This document shows positions 1 through 5,435 of a stretch of 5,435 bases of DNA, piece after piece. The translations under genes were made by a program, and so were the position numbers. The stretch is from Hyphomicrobiales bacterium (GTDB lineage: Bacteria; Pseudomonadota; Alphaproteobacteria; Rhizobiales; Xanthobacteraceae): the NCBI GenBank assembly GCA_017304505.1, contig JAFKKQ010000172.1, positions 1 through 5,435 of the forward strand, given 5' to 3'. Under the pieces are notes generated by a model. The model worked only from the letters and a program-made list of their open reading frames with translations, was not told the DNA's origin and ran no database searches. Every line of letters starts with the position of its first letter. Within the stretch, counting starts at the first letter, position 1.

Positions 1-202
1 ATCTCTTAAAGGCCGGGCAAACTCCTGGAAACCCGGCAAGGCTGTCCCGGCGAGCTTGGCCAAGCGCCTTGGCGAACCTTCTATCACGCCTCGTTTGACC
101 GTCAGAGCGTTTTCCCGCGAAGCCGTCAGCGATTTAGCGCAGAAAATGCGGCCAACGGCCGTGTCTTATGCCGTTTCCGGTTTGGAAGGAACGGAGACGG
201 CT
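1..202. other. Intergenic stretch at left edge, no gene supported
   Basis: No reading frame here resembles a protein I know, and the plus-strand frame that opens at 56 runs antisense through the lipoprotein gene and reads as arginine-rich shadow sequence. Visible structure: an inverted repeat GCCGGG (12-17) / CCCGGC (32-37), a perfect palindrome CTTGGCCAAG (55-64) directly followed by CGCCTTGGCG (65-74), and a stem at 170-201 described separately. It is probably the 3' flank of the minus-strand lipoprotein gene plus the start of the next intergenic region. The neighbouring gene to the left is not visible. Confidence 0.5.
170..201 (-). terminator. Possible terminator hairpin after the lipoprotein gene
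   Basis: Directly after the minus-strand stop codon lies an imperfect inverted repeat: GCCGTCTCCG (201-192) and CGGAAACGGC (179-170) with a 12-base loop. In the minus-strand RNA one internal position is a C/A mismatch. No run of T follows, so this is not a canonical intrinsic terminator. The position is suggestive, but the structure could equally be a 3' stabilising stem or chance in GC-rich DNA. Confidence 0.25.
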
Positions 203-616
203 TCAGTAAATCGTCGAACCGCTTGCGGGCGGTTTGGCACCGTTGTTGGGTTTCGGGGCCTTGCCCTTGCGGTCGGACAAGGGGATGCCAGCCGCTGCCT
301 GCTGCCGGTCGCGCGCGGCAACGAGGTCCGCTTCAAGCTTCTGCTGTTCCATGCCGGTGAGCACCACGCTGGTGCGCGGCGGCGGAATGTCATGGACTGC
401 GGGATAGACCACCGGTTCGGCCGGACGCGCCGGCGCATCGGCCGGCAAACCGACGACCGGCGCCTGCGACATCCTATCCGCGATACTCTGAGAGGCGGAC
501 GCGCAGCCGGCGAGACCCATCGCCGCCGCAAGCGCGACAACCAGCGCACCACGCCGCGATGGGCGCCAATCCTGGAGTGCCACGTACCGCCCTTGCCGCC
601 CTTGCGTCTGTGCCAA
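203..616 (-). CDS. Small predicted lipoprotein of unknown function
   Basis: With the TTG start at 616 the product is 137 residues. It begins with a charged N-region (several Arg up to residue 22), then a hydrophobic stretch GALVVALAAAMGLAGC with a lipobox LAGC whose cysteine is residue 38. This predicts export by Sec, lipidation and membrane anchoring. The mature part is about 100 residues, rich in Pro and Ala (APARPAEPVVYPAVHDIPPPR around residues 60-80), followed by a charged helical segment (MEQQKLEADLVAARDRQQAA) and a basic, disordered Lys/Pro/Asn tail. I recognise no catalytic motif. The TTG start is chosen because GGGGGAG stands 6 bases upstream; a GTG at 583 would give 126 residues with a signal peptide of more usual length (Cys27) and is a fair alternative, with AAGGG upstream. 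The gene is divergent from phaC, 153 bases away. The role is unknown; similar proline-rich small lipoproteins are, from memory, common hypothetical proteins in Hyphomicrobiales. Confidence 0.72.
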   Translation of the reverse strand: MAQTQGRQGRYVALQDWRPSRRGALVVALAAAMGLAGCASASQSIADRMSQAPVVGLPADAPARPAEPVVYPAVHDIPPPRTSVVLTGMEQQKLEADLVAARDRQQAAAGIPLSDRKGKAPKPNNGAKPPASGSTIY

Positions 617-622
617 CCGAAA

Positions 623-629
623 CTCCCCC
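623..629 (-). promoter_or_regulatory. Ribosome binding site supporting the TTG start
   Basis: The minus strand reads GGGGGAG here, 6 bases before the TTG at 616. It is the best purine-rich match near any in-frame start of the lipoprotein gene. In-frame GTG codons at 631 and 637 have no comparable site; the GTG at 583 has only AAGGG. Confidence 0.45.
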
Positions 630-675
630 ACGTCCACACCCGAGATGAGGCAAGAACCGTGAAATTGGCGTAAAT

Positions 676-687
676 TCAATATATTGA
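676..687. promoter_or_regulatory. 12-base perfect palindrome, possible operator
   Basis: TCAATATATTGA is a perfect inverted repeat in the most AT-rich patch of the window, within the divergent gap between the lipoprotein gene and phaC. Its position, overlapping the candidate -35 element of phaC, would suit binding by a dimeric regulator. I do not recognise it as the site of a named protein, and AT-rich promoter DNA often makes short palindromes by chance. Confidence 0.3.
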
Positions 688-714
688 TCTGGAACTCCGG
701 TAGCCGGCTAATAT
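684..714 (+). promoter_or_regulatory. Weak sigma-70-like promoter candidate for phaC
   Basis: TTGATC (684-689) and TAATAT (709-714) resemble -35 and -10 hexamers, separated by 19 bases, which is longer than the preferred 17. Transcription would begin near 721, leaving a leader of about 50 bases before phaC. The spacer contains the palindrome TAGCCGGCTA (701-710), which overlaps the first two bases of the -10. No other pair on this strand looks better. I found no convincing promoter for the divergent lipoprotein gene. Confidence 0.35.
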
Positions 715-740
715 GTCCAAAGCAAGGATGGCAAGGACGC

Positions 741-759
741 GGGCCCGGTAACGGAGCCC
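741..759 (+). promoter_or_regulatory. Leader hairpin with GNRA loop before phaC
   Basis: GGGCCCG (741-747) pairs with CGG (752-754) and GCCC (756-759), leaving A755 bulged and a GTAA loop (748-751) of the stable GNRA type. The stem is seven GC pairs and ends immediately before GAGG (760-763), the likely ribosome binding site for the GTG start at 770. It could shield or present that site. The pairing is visible in the sequence; any regulatory effect is inference. Confidence 0.4.
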
Positions 760-769
760 GAGGCGGCGG

Positions 770-2587
770 GTGACCATGAAGGACAATACAGCGTCGACAC
801 CAAGCAAGGCCGGCGCCGTCGATATCGAAGCTTTTGCCAAGAACCTCGCCCGCATGGTCGAGGGGGGCGGCAAGGCACTCGCCGCTTACCTCAAGCCGCG
901 CGAGCAAAGACCCGTCGAAGCCGCCGGGCTGTCCGACGAGATCGTCGACATGGCGCGCACGTTCGGCGAGGTCGCAACCTACTGGTTGTCCGATCCCAAC
1001 CGCGCCGTCGAATTGCAATCCCGGCTCGGCCGCGCTTACCTTGAGCTCTGGGGTGCCGCCGCCCGCCGCCTGTCCGGCGAGGAGACCGGGCCGGTGGTCA
1101 CGCCCGATCCCAAAGACAAGCGCTTCGCCGACCCCGAATGGTCGTCGAACCAGTTCTTCGATTTTATCAAGCAGGCTTACCTGCTCAGCACCCTTTGGGC
1201 CGACCGCCTGATCAAGGACGCGGAAGGGCTCGATCCCCACACCCGCCAGAAGGCCGAATTCTACGTCCGGCAGATCGCCAACGCGCTGTCGCCGTCGAAC
1301 TTCGTGCTGACCAATCCGGCGCTGCTGCGTGAGACGCTCGGCTCGAACGCGGAGAACCTGGCCCGCGGCATGGGCCTGCTGGCGGAAGACATCGAGGCCG
1401 GCGGCGGCGACCTCAAGATCCGGCAATCGGATGCGGCGCAATTCGAGATCGGCCGCAACATCGCGGCCTCGCCCGGCAAGGTGATCCTGGAAAACGAGCT
1501 GATGCAGCTCATCCAGTACGCACCGTCCACTCCGACCGTGTTGAAGACGCCCCTTCTGATCGTGCCGCCGTGGATCAACAAGTTCTATGTGCTCGACCTC
1601 GCCCCCGAGAAATCCTTCATCAAGTGGTGCGTCGACCACGGTCTGACCGTCTTCGTGATCTCATGGATCAATCCCGACGCGCGGCTGGCGAAGATGGGCT
1701 TCGAAGAGTACATGCGGCTCGGCCCTCTCACCGCGCTCGACGCCATCGAACAGGCCACCGGCGAGAAGAAGGTTCACACCATCGGCTATTGCGTCGGCGG
1801 CACGATGCTTTCCATCACGCTCGCCTACATGGCGGCCAAGCGCGATCGCCGCATCGCCTCGGCAACGCTGTTCGCGGCGCAAGTCGATTTCACTCACGCC
1901 GGCGACCTCAAGGTGTTCGTCGACGAGGAGCAGCTCGAGGCGCTGGAGCGGCGCATGGCCGAGCGCGGTTACCTCGAAGGCAAATGGATGGCGAACGCCT
2001 TCAACATGCTGCGCTCGAACGATCTGGTCTGGCCTTACGTCGTCAACAACTACATGCGCGGCAAGACGCCGGCGCCGTTCGATCTATTGTACTGGAATTC
2101 GGATGCCACGCGCATGACCGCCGCCAACCACGGCTTCTATCTGCGCCAGTGCTATCTCAACAACACGCTCGCCAAGGGCACGATGGAGATCGGCGGCGTC
2201 AAACTCAATCTCAAGAAGATCAAGGTGCCGCTCTATAATCTTGCCACGCGCGAAGACCACATCGCTCCGGCGCAATCGGCCTTCCTCGGCTCTAAATTCT
2301 TTGGCGGGCCGGTAAAATTCGTGCTGTCCGGTTCCGGCCACATCGCCGGGGTCGTCAATCCGCCGTCACGGGGCAAGTATCAATACTGGACCGGCGGCAA
2401 GGCCGGCACGGGAACGCTGGAAACCTGGCTCAAGAAGGCCAAGGAGCATCCCGGCTCCTGGTGGCCGGACTGGTTCGAATGGATCAAATCGCACGGCGCC
2501 GACGAAGCCCCAGCGCGCGAGCCCGGCGGCGGCAAGCTTAAAGCTATCGAGGATGCACCCGGACGCTATGTCCGGGTGCCGTCCTGA
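770..2587 (+). CDS. phaC: Class I poly(3-hydroxyalkanoate) synthase PhaC
   Basis: This enzyme polymerises (R)-3-hydroxyacyl-CoA, typically 3-hydroxybutyryl-CoA, into polyester and releases CoA; it works at the surface of cytoplasmic storage granules. The 605-residue length fits class I synthases, which need no PhaE or PhaR subunit. The PhaC N-terminal domain covers roughly residues 110-280 (RFADPEW at 118-124, then the SPSNF...TNP stretch). An alpha/beta-hydrolase catalytic domain follows, with [12 protein letters not shown] and the lipase-like box GYCVGG. The catalytic triad is intact: Cys341, Asp496 (REDH) and His524 (GSGHIAG). The Asp-His spacing of 28 matches the Cupriavidus enzyme (Asp480, His508). 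The C-terminus has the usual GSWWPDW segment. The start is either GTG 770 (GAGG 6 bases upstream) or ATG 776, two codons later. The gene stands alone: no phaA, phaB, phasin or phaR lies nearby. It is convergent with the ThDP enzyme gene, with 20 bases between stops. Identification is secure; preferred monomer length is not determined. Confidence 0.97.
   Translation: MTMKDNTASTPSKAGAVDIEAFAKNLARMVEGGGKALAAYLKPREQRPVEAAGLSDEIVDMARTFGEVATYWLSDPNRAVELQSRLGRAYLELWGAAARRLSGEETGPVVTPDPKDKRFADPEWSSNQFFDFIKQAYLLSTLWADRLIKDAEGLDPHTRQKAEFYVRQIANALSPSNFVLTNPALLRETLGSNAENLARGMGLLAEDIEAGGGDLKIRQSDAAQFEIGRNIAASPGKVILENELMQLIQYAPSTPTVLKTPLLIVPPWINKFYVLDLAPEKSFIKWCVDHGLTVFVISWINPDARLAKMGFEEYMRLGPLTALDAIEQATGEKKVHTIGYCVGGTMLSITLAYMAAKRDRRIASATLFAAQVDFTHAGDLKVFVDEEQLEALERRMAERGYLEGKWMANAFNMLRSNDLVWPYVVNNYMRGKTPAPFDLLYWNSDATRMTAANHGFYLRQCYLNNTLAKGTMEIGGVKLNLKKIKVPLYNLATREDHIAPAQSAFLGSKFFGGPVKFVLSGSGHIAGVVNPPSRGKYQYWTGGKAGTGTLETWLKKAKEHPGSWWPDWFEWIKSHGADEAPAREPGGGKLKAIEDAPGRYVRVPS
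2555..2579. terminator. GC-rich hairpin at convergent gene ends
   Basis: GCACCCGGA (2555-2563) and TCCGGGTGC (2571-2579) form a perfect 9-base stem with a 7-base loop. It sits inside the last codons of phaC, ending 5 bases before its TGA, and 29 bases beyond the stop of the minus-strand ThDP gene. It could act as a terminator for the ThDP gene and as a 3' end structure for phaC. Neither strand has a good T run after it, so intrinsic termination is uncertain. Confidence 0.4.
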
Positions 2588-2600
2588 CCGTTTGACCGTT
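2585..2600. repeat. Tandem 8-base direct repeat between convergent stops
   Basis: TGACCGTT occurs twice in direct succession, 2585-2592 and 2593-2600; the first copy contains the phaC stop codon. It may reflect a small local duplication. No function is apparent. Confidence 0.5.
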
Positions 2601-2607
2601 TATCGGA

Positions 2608-4386
2608 TTACTCTCCGCGCGCCAGCGGCGGCGTCGCATAGCCCGGCACGACGTGAGCGTCGATCAGGTAAGGCCGCCCCTGCTCGACGATCTTGAGTCC
2701 GCGAAGGATAGCCGCTTCCAAATCCTGCACGTTCTTCACCGGCCCTTCGGCCTCGACGCCTTGCGCACGCGCCAATCCTGCGAAGTCGAGCTGCGGATGA
2801 TCGATGCGCTGGCCGCTCCAGCGGTTCTCGACCGGGCGCGAGCGCACCTTGGCGACCGCCTCCTGATGCAACTCGTCGTTGAAGTTGGAGCGGTTGTTGG
2901 ACACGATATAGAGCGCCGGCAGAGAATAGTGCGCGGCAGTCCACAGTGCCGACACGCCCTGCATGAAGTCGCCGTCGCCCAGCACCGAGACGACCGGACG
3001 GCCGCTGTCCTTCATGGCAAGCGATACGCCCACGGTGATGCCGGGGCCAGCGGCCAGGCCCGCCCCGCCGTCGTGACCGAGGAAGTCGAGCGGATCGCGG
3101 AACGCATAGACATCGCCCGCCCAGCCGATGGTGGTGTGGGCGAGGCTGAACTTGCGCGAGCCCCTGATCTTCTGCAGCGCCACCTCGACGTCGCGCGGCA
3201 TGATCTCCTTGGCGCTGTTGGCGGAGTACTCCGCCGGCGCCAGCGAACTCTTGCCGGCGCTGCGCGACGCGGGGCGCTTGCCGAACTTCTTCTGCACGAC
3301 CGGCAGCAACTGCGCGACCACCACATCCGGGTCGGCGTTGACCAGCAGATCGGCCGGCGGGAGGCTGAAATAGTCCATGCTCCAACCGTTGTGCAGCGCC
3401 TGGTCGAGCGAGACGTGCACGACCTTCGCCGCCGTCTCCGCGGTCTTGCGCGAAATCTGCAGCAACGTGCCGTTGAGATCGACCCAGTCGAAGCTGACGA
3501 TCAGGTCGGAGTCCTTGACCAGGTCCTTGGCCTTGGCGCTCAGCCAATAGGACGGCGGCACCGCGTGCTGCGGATGGTCGGTCGGAAACACCGAGCGCTC
3601 GCGGATCGAGGTCAGTACGGCGGCGCCGGCGTGCTCGACCAGCGTCACGCGCCGGTCCCAATCGTCCTGTTTGCGCGAACCCCGCCCGAACAGGAACAGC
3701 GGCTTCTTCGCGCCGGCGATCAAATCCGCCAACTCGCCGATCTGCGCTTCGGAGGCTGAAGGCGCCGCCGCCGAACGAAAGCGCGACGGATCGGGAATAT
3801 TGACCGAGCGGTCGAGCTTCGTTTCCTGCAAGCCGGCATCGAGACAGACATAGACCGGCGCGCGCGGCGCGGTGGTCGTCATCTGGTAGGCCTTCAACAT
3901 GCCTTCCACGATCGCGTCCGGCGAGCGCGGCTCGTCATCCCACTTGGTGTAGTTGCGCAGCAGCGCGCCCTGGTCCTTGGCGGTGTGAATCCAATCGATC
4001 CACGGCCGCCGCTTGTCGGCCGCGACCGGACCGGTCGCACCCATCGCCAGGATCGGCATGCGGTCGCACCAGGCGTTGAACAACGCCATGAGACCGTGCA
4101 TCAGGCCGACGTTGCTGTGCAGGACGCAGGCCATCGGCTCATCGGTGACCTTGGCGTAGCCGTGCGCGATGGCAACCACATGATCCTCGTGAAGGCACAA
4201 GAGCATCTGCGGCGTGCCGTTGCCGAGATAGTTCACCAGGCTGTCGTGAAAGCCCCGGTAGCTCGCACCGGGATTAAGCGAGACATATTTGATGTTGAGC
4301 TTCCGCAGCATTTCGGCGGCGACATCGCTCGCCCAGCCCATATCGTTGGGCGCCAACTGGTTTACCGGCCTCTCAAGCTCTTTCAT
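2608..4386 (-). CDS. ThDP-dependent enzyme, benzoylformate decarboxylase/ALS-like
   Basis: The 592-residue product is a soluble thiamine-diphosphate enzyme with the three-domain plan of the acetolactate synthase/2-oxo acid decarboxylase family. The N-terminal pyrimidine-binding domain (about 10-190) has NPGAS at 38-42, the cofactor-activating Glu67 (LCLHED) and AHGYAKVTDEP. A central domain (about 210-365) follows. After a linker rich in Ser, Ala and Lys (370-395), the C-terminal pyrophosphate-binding domain has GDGD at 470-473 and NN at 497-498, the classic GDG...NN metal and diphosphate motif. His90 (VLHSN) lies where benzoylformate decarboxylase has its catalytic His70, and SALWTAAHY matches SALWTAAQY of that enzyme. 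So a non-oxidative decarboxylase or carboligase acting on a 2-oxo acid is likely, but the substrate cannot be read. Start: ATG 4386, with weak GAGCGG upstream; the frame stays open to 4623, but that extension is basic and unlike the family. It lies 240 bases downstream of argC on the same strand. A role as the IlvB of branched-chain synthesis is unlikely: the pattern differs and no ilvH follows. Confidence 0.88.
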   Translation of the reverse strand: MKELERPVNQLAPNDMGWASDVAAEMLRKLNIKYVSLNPGASYRGFHDSLVNYLGNGTPQMLLCLHEDHVVAIAHGYAKVTDEPMACVLHSNVGLMHGLMALFNAWCDRMPILAMGATGPVAADKRRPWIDWIHTAKDQGALLRNYTKWDDEPRSPDAIVEGMLKAYQMTTTAPRAPVYVCLDAGLQETKLDRSVNIPDPSRFRSAAAPSASEAQIGELADLIAGAKKPLFLFGRGSRKQDDWDRRVTLVEHAGAAVLTSIRERSVFPTDHPQHAVPPSYWLSAKAKDLVKDSDLIVSFDWVDLNGTLLQISRKTAETAAKVVHVSLDQALHNGWSMDYFSLPPADLLVNADPDVVVAQLLPVVQKKFGKRPASRSAGKSSLAPAEYSANSAKEIMPRDVEVALQKIRGSRKFSLAHTTIGWAGDVYAFRDPLDFLGHDGGAGLAAGPGITVGVSLAMKDSGRPVVSVLGDGDFMQGVSALWTAAHYSLPALYIVSNNRSNFNDELHQEAVAKVRSRPVENRWSGQRIDHPQLDFAGLARAQGVEAEGPVKNVQDLEAAILRGLKIVEQGRPYLIDAHVVPGYATPPLARGE

Positions 4387-4626
4387 CGTGTCCGCTCGGA
4401 TTGGAATGAATGGGAATGCGGCAGGGCGCGAAGCCCGCCGCCGTGACGCCTTCGACCGCAACGTCCGCGGTCGGTGGGCGGCTTGACGCTGCTTGCCTTT
4501 ACCAAGAAAGGTCAGCGCTTGTCTTCCCCGATGAGAGGCCTGCGTCTTCGTATCGGCGCCGGCGCGCAACCTTGCCTTGTGCCCGCCGTCGACACGCGGA
4601 CAAGCAGTCGCGTAGCGGCGCACCGC
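4387..4626. other. Intergenic gap between argC and ThDP gene
   Basis: These 240 bases hold no gene I can support. The minus-strand frame of the ThDP gene runs open through most of it, giving 79 Arg/Lys/Ala-rich residues with no family resemblance. Short inverted repeats are present: CGACCGC/GCGGTCG (4453-4459 and 4467-4473, loop of 7) and CCTTT/AAAGG (4496-4500 and 4507-4511). None is followed by a T run, and I see no convincing -35/-10 pair. The length leaves room for an own promoter of the ThDP gene and for an argC 3' end. Confidence 0.5.
4453..4473. repeat. Inverted repeat upstream of the ThDP gene
   Basis: CGACCGC (4453-4459) and GCGGTCG (4467-4473) are perfect 7-base arms around AACGTCC. 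The element lies 67 bases before the ThDP gene start. It could be a regulator site or a leader stem, but 7-base GC-rich arms are easily found by chance. Confidence 0.25.
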
Positions 4627-5435
4627 TCACGGAAACAGCGCAACCTGCTCCAATCCCGTCGTCTCGGGAAAACCGAGCATCAGGTTCATGTTCTGCACGG
4701 CCTGGCCGGACGCACCTTTCACCAGATTGTCGAGCGCCGAGATCACGATGGCCCGCCCCGGCACGCGATCCTTCGCCACGCCGATAAAGGTCATGTTCGA
4801 GCCCCGGATGTGCCGGGTGTGGGGCGTCTGACCGAACGGCAAAACATGAACGAACGGCTCCTTCGCGTAATACTTTGAAAGTACCGCATGAAGATCCTCA
4901 ACCGATTTGCCGTGTGTGGTCCGTACGTAGATGGTTGAAAGGATACCACGGTTCATCGGCACCAGATGCGGCGTGAACGTCACCGTCACCGTTCGCCCCG
5001 CGGCGAGCGAAAACTCCTGGTCAAGCTCCGCCATGTGCCGGTGACGGCCGACGCCGTAGGCGTTGAAGCCTTCCGACACCTCGGAGAACAGCATCTCCTC
5101 CTTTGCCGACCGGCCGGCACCGGTCATGCCGGACTTGGCATCGACCACGATTTCATCGGGCACGATGGCCTCGGCCTTGAGCAGCGGCGTCAACGGAAGC
5201 TGCGCGCAGCTTGTGTAGCAGCCGGGGTTAGCGACCAGCCGCGCCTTCTTGATCGACGACCGGTACATCTCGACGAGGCCGTAAACCGCCTCCTTCTGCA
5301 GCTTCGGCGCATGATGCTCATGGCCGTACCACTCGGCGTAGGCCGCCGGATCGGACAGGCGGAAATCGGCAGACAGATCCACAACCTTGGTCTTCGGCGC
5401 CTTCGCCAGCAGATCGCTTACTACCTTCTGCGTCG
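4627..5435 (-). CDS. argC: N-acetyl-gamma-glutamyl-phosphate reductase ArgC (5' partial)
   Basis: ArgC reduces N-acetyl-glutamyl-5-phosphate with NADPH to N-acetylglutamate 5-semialdehyde, the third step of arginine synthesis in the cytoplasm. The window shows the last 268 residues; the frame is open to the right edge, so roughly 80 N-terminal residues with the nucleotide-binding glycine motif are missing, judged against a family length near 350. Visible signatures are VVDLSADFRL, the active-site cysteine in ANPGCY (codon 5220-5218), the SGMTGAGR segment, and GRHRHMAEL, whose first His lies 59 residues after the cysteine and should be the catalytic base. The C-terminal region includes VHVLPFGQTPHTRHIRGSN and the closing SALDNLVKGASGQAVQNMN, typical of the long (type 1) ArgC. 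An internal GTG at 5382 is not the start. Nothing is broken in the visible part. In alphaproteobacteria argC often follows rplM-rpsI (known from memory); that part lies outside the window. Confidence 0.96.
   Translation of the reverse strand, partial: TQKVVSDLLAKAPKTKVVDLSADFRLSDPAAYAEWYGHEHHAPKLQKEAVYGLVEMYRSSIKKARLVANPGCYTSCAQLPLTPLLKAEAIVPDEIVVDAKSGMTGAGRSAKEEMLFSEVSEGFNAYGVGRHRHMAELDQEFSLAAGRTVTVTFTPHLVPMNRGILSTIYVRTTHGKSVEDLHAVLSKYYAKEPFVHVLPFGQTPHTRHIRGSNMTFIGVAKDRVPGRAIVISALDNLVKGASGQAVQNMNLMLGFPETTGLEQVALFP

Noticed and set aside
1..40. Start of another minus-strand gene, from AGGAG near the left edge
   Set aside because: The AGGAG on the minus strand is about 19 bases from the only possible start at the edge, too far, and no codons of that gene are visible.
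56..673. Plus-strand 205-codon frame across the left region
   Set aside because: Starts with TTG, is Arg-rich, has no good ribosome site and lies antisense to the lipoprotein gene with its clear lipobox.
617..1639. Minus-strand open frame continuing upstream of the lipoprotein gene to 1639
   Set aside because: It runs antisense through phaC; only the part after the TTG/GTG start shows a signal peptide and sensible composition. The rest mirrors phaC codon structure.
2653..3759. 368-codon plus-strand open frame opposite the ThDP gene
   Set aside because: It is antisense to a gene with intact family motifs, its composition is Arg/Asp/Val-rich shadow type, and no family resemblance is seen.
2608..4386. 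Annotation as acetolactate synthase large subunit IlvB
   Set aside because: The HSN motif around His90 and the sequence after the metal motif fit the benzoylformate decarboxylase branch better, and no small regulatory subunit gene follows.
4387..4623. 79-residue N-terminal extension of the ThDP enzyme
   Set aside because: Very basic and low in complexity, unlike any domain of this family; ATG 4386 gives the usual length and places the ThDP glutamate at a normal position (67).
4594..4626. Inverted repeat ACGCG/CGCGT as an argC terminator
   Set aside because: Only five pairs with a 10-base loop and no T run; not distinguishable from chance in GC-rich DNA.

Overview
This looks like an ordinary, GC-rich chromosomal segment from an alphaproteobacterium. 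Codon use, the class I PHB synthase and the long overlapping open frames typical of high GC all fit. The protein wording recalls Hyphomicrobiales of the Bradyrhizobium/Rhodopseudomonas/Pseudolabrys kind, but the taxonomic guess is inference from memory of family sequences, not a search. I see no tRNA, rRNA, CRISPR array, insertion sequence, phage gene or attachment site.

Layout from left to right. Bases 1-202 hold no gene I can support, only some short inverted repeats. Bases 203-616 (minus) encode a small predicted lipoprotein of unknown role. A 153-base divergent gap (617-769) contains an AT-rich patch with two perfect palindromes, a weak promoter candidate and a compact leader hairpin. Bases 770-2587 (plus) encode a complete class I polyhydroxyalkanoate synthase, PhaC. 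Its 3' end carries a GC-rich hairpin that also lies just beyond the end of the convergent next gene. Bases 2608-4386 (minus) encode a complete thiamine-diphosphate-dependent enzyme related to benzoylformate decarboxylase and acetolactate synthase. A 240-base gap (4387-4626) without a clear gene follows. From 4627 to the right edge (minus) lies the C-terminal three quarters of ArgC, which makes N-acetylglutamate semialdehyde in arginine synthesis; its N-terminus is outside the window.

The genes do not form one pathway. PhaC polymerises hydroxyacyl-CoA into storage granules, ArgC is housekeeping arginine synthesis, and the ThDP enzyme probably acts on a 2-oxo acid of unknown identity. argC and the ThDP gene point the same way but are 240 bases apart, so co-transcription is possible but not shown. 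No convincing new system is present; the points most worth a second look are the unassigned ThDP enzyme and the structured control region in front of phaC.
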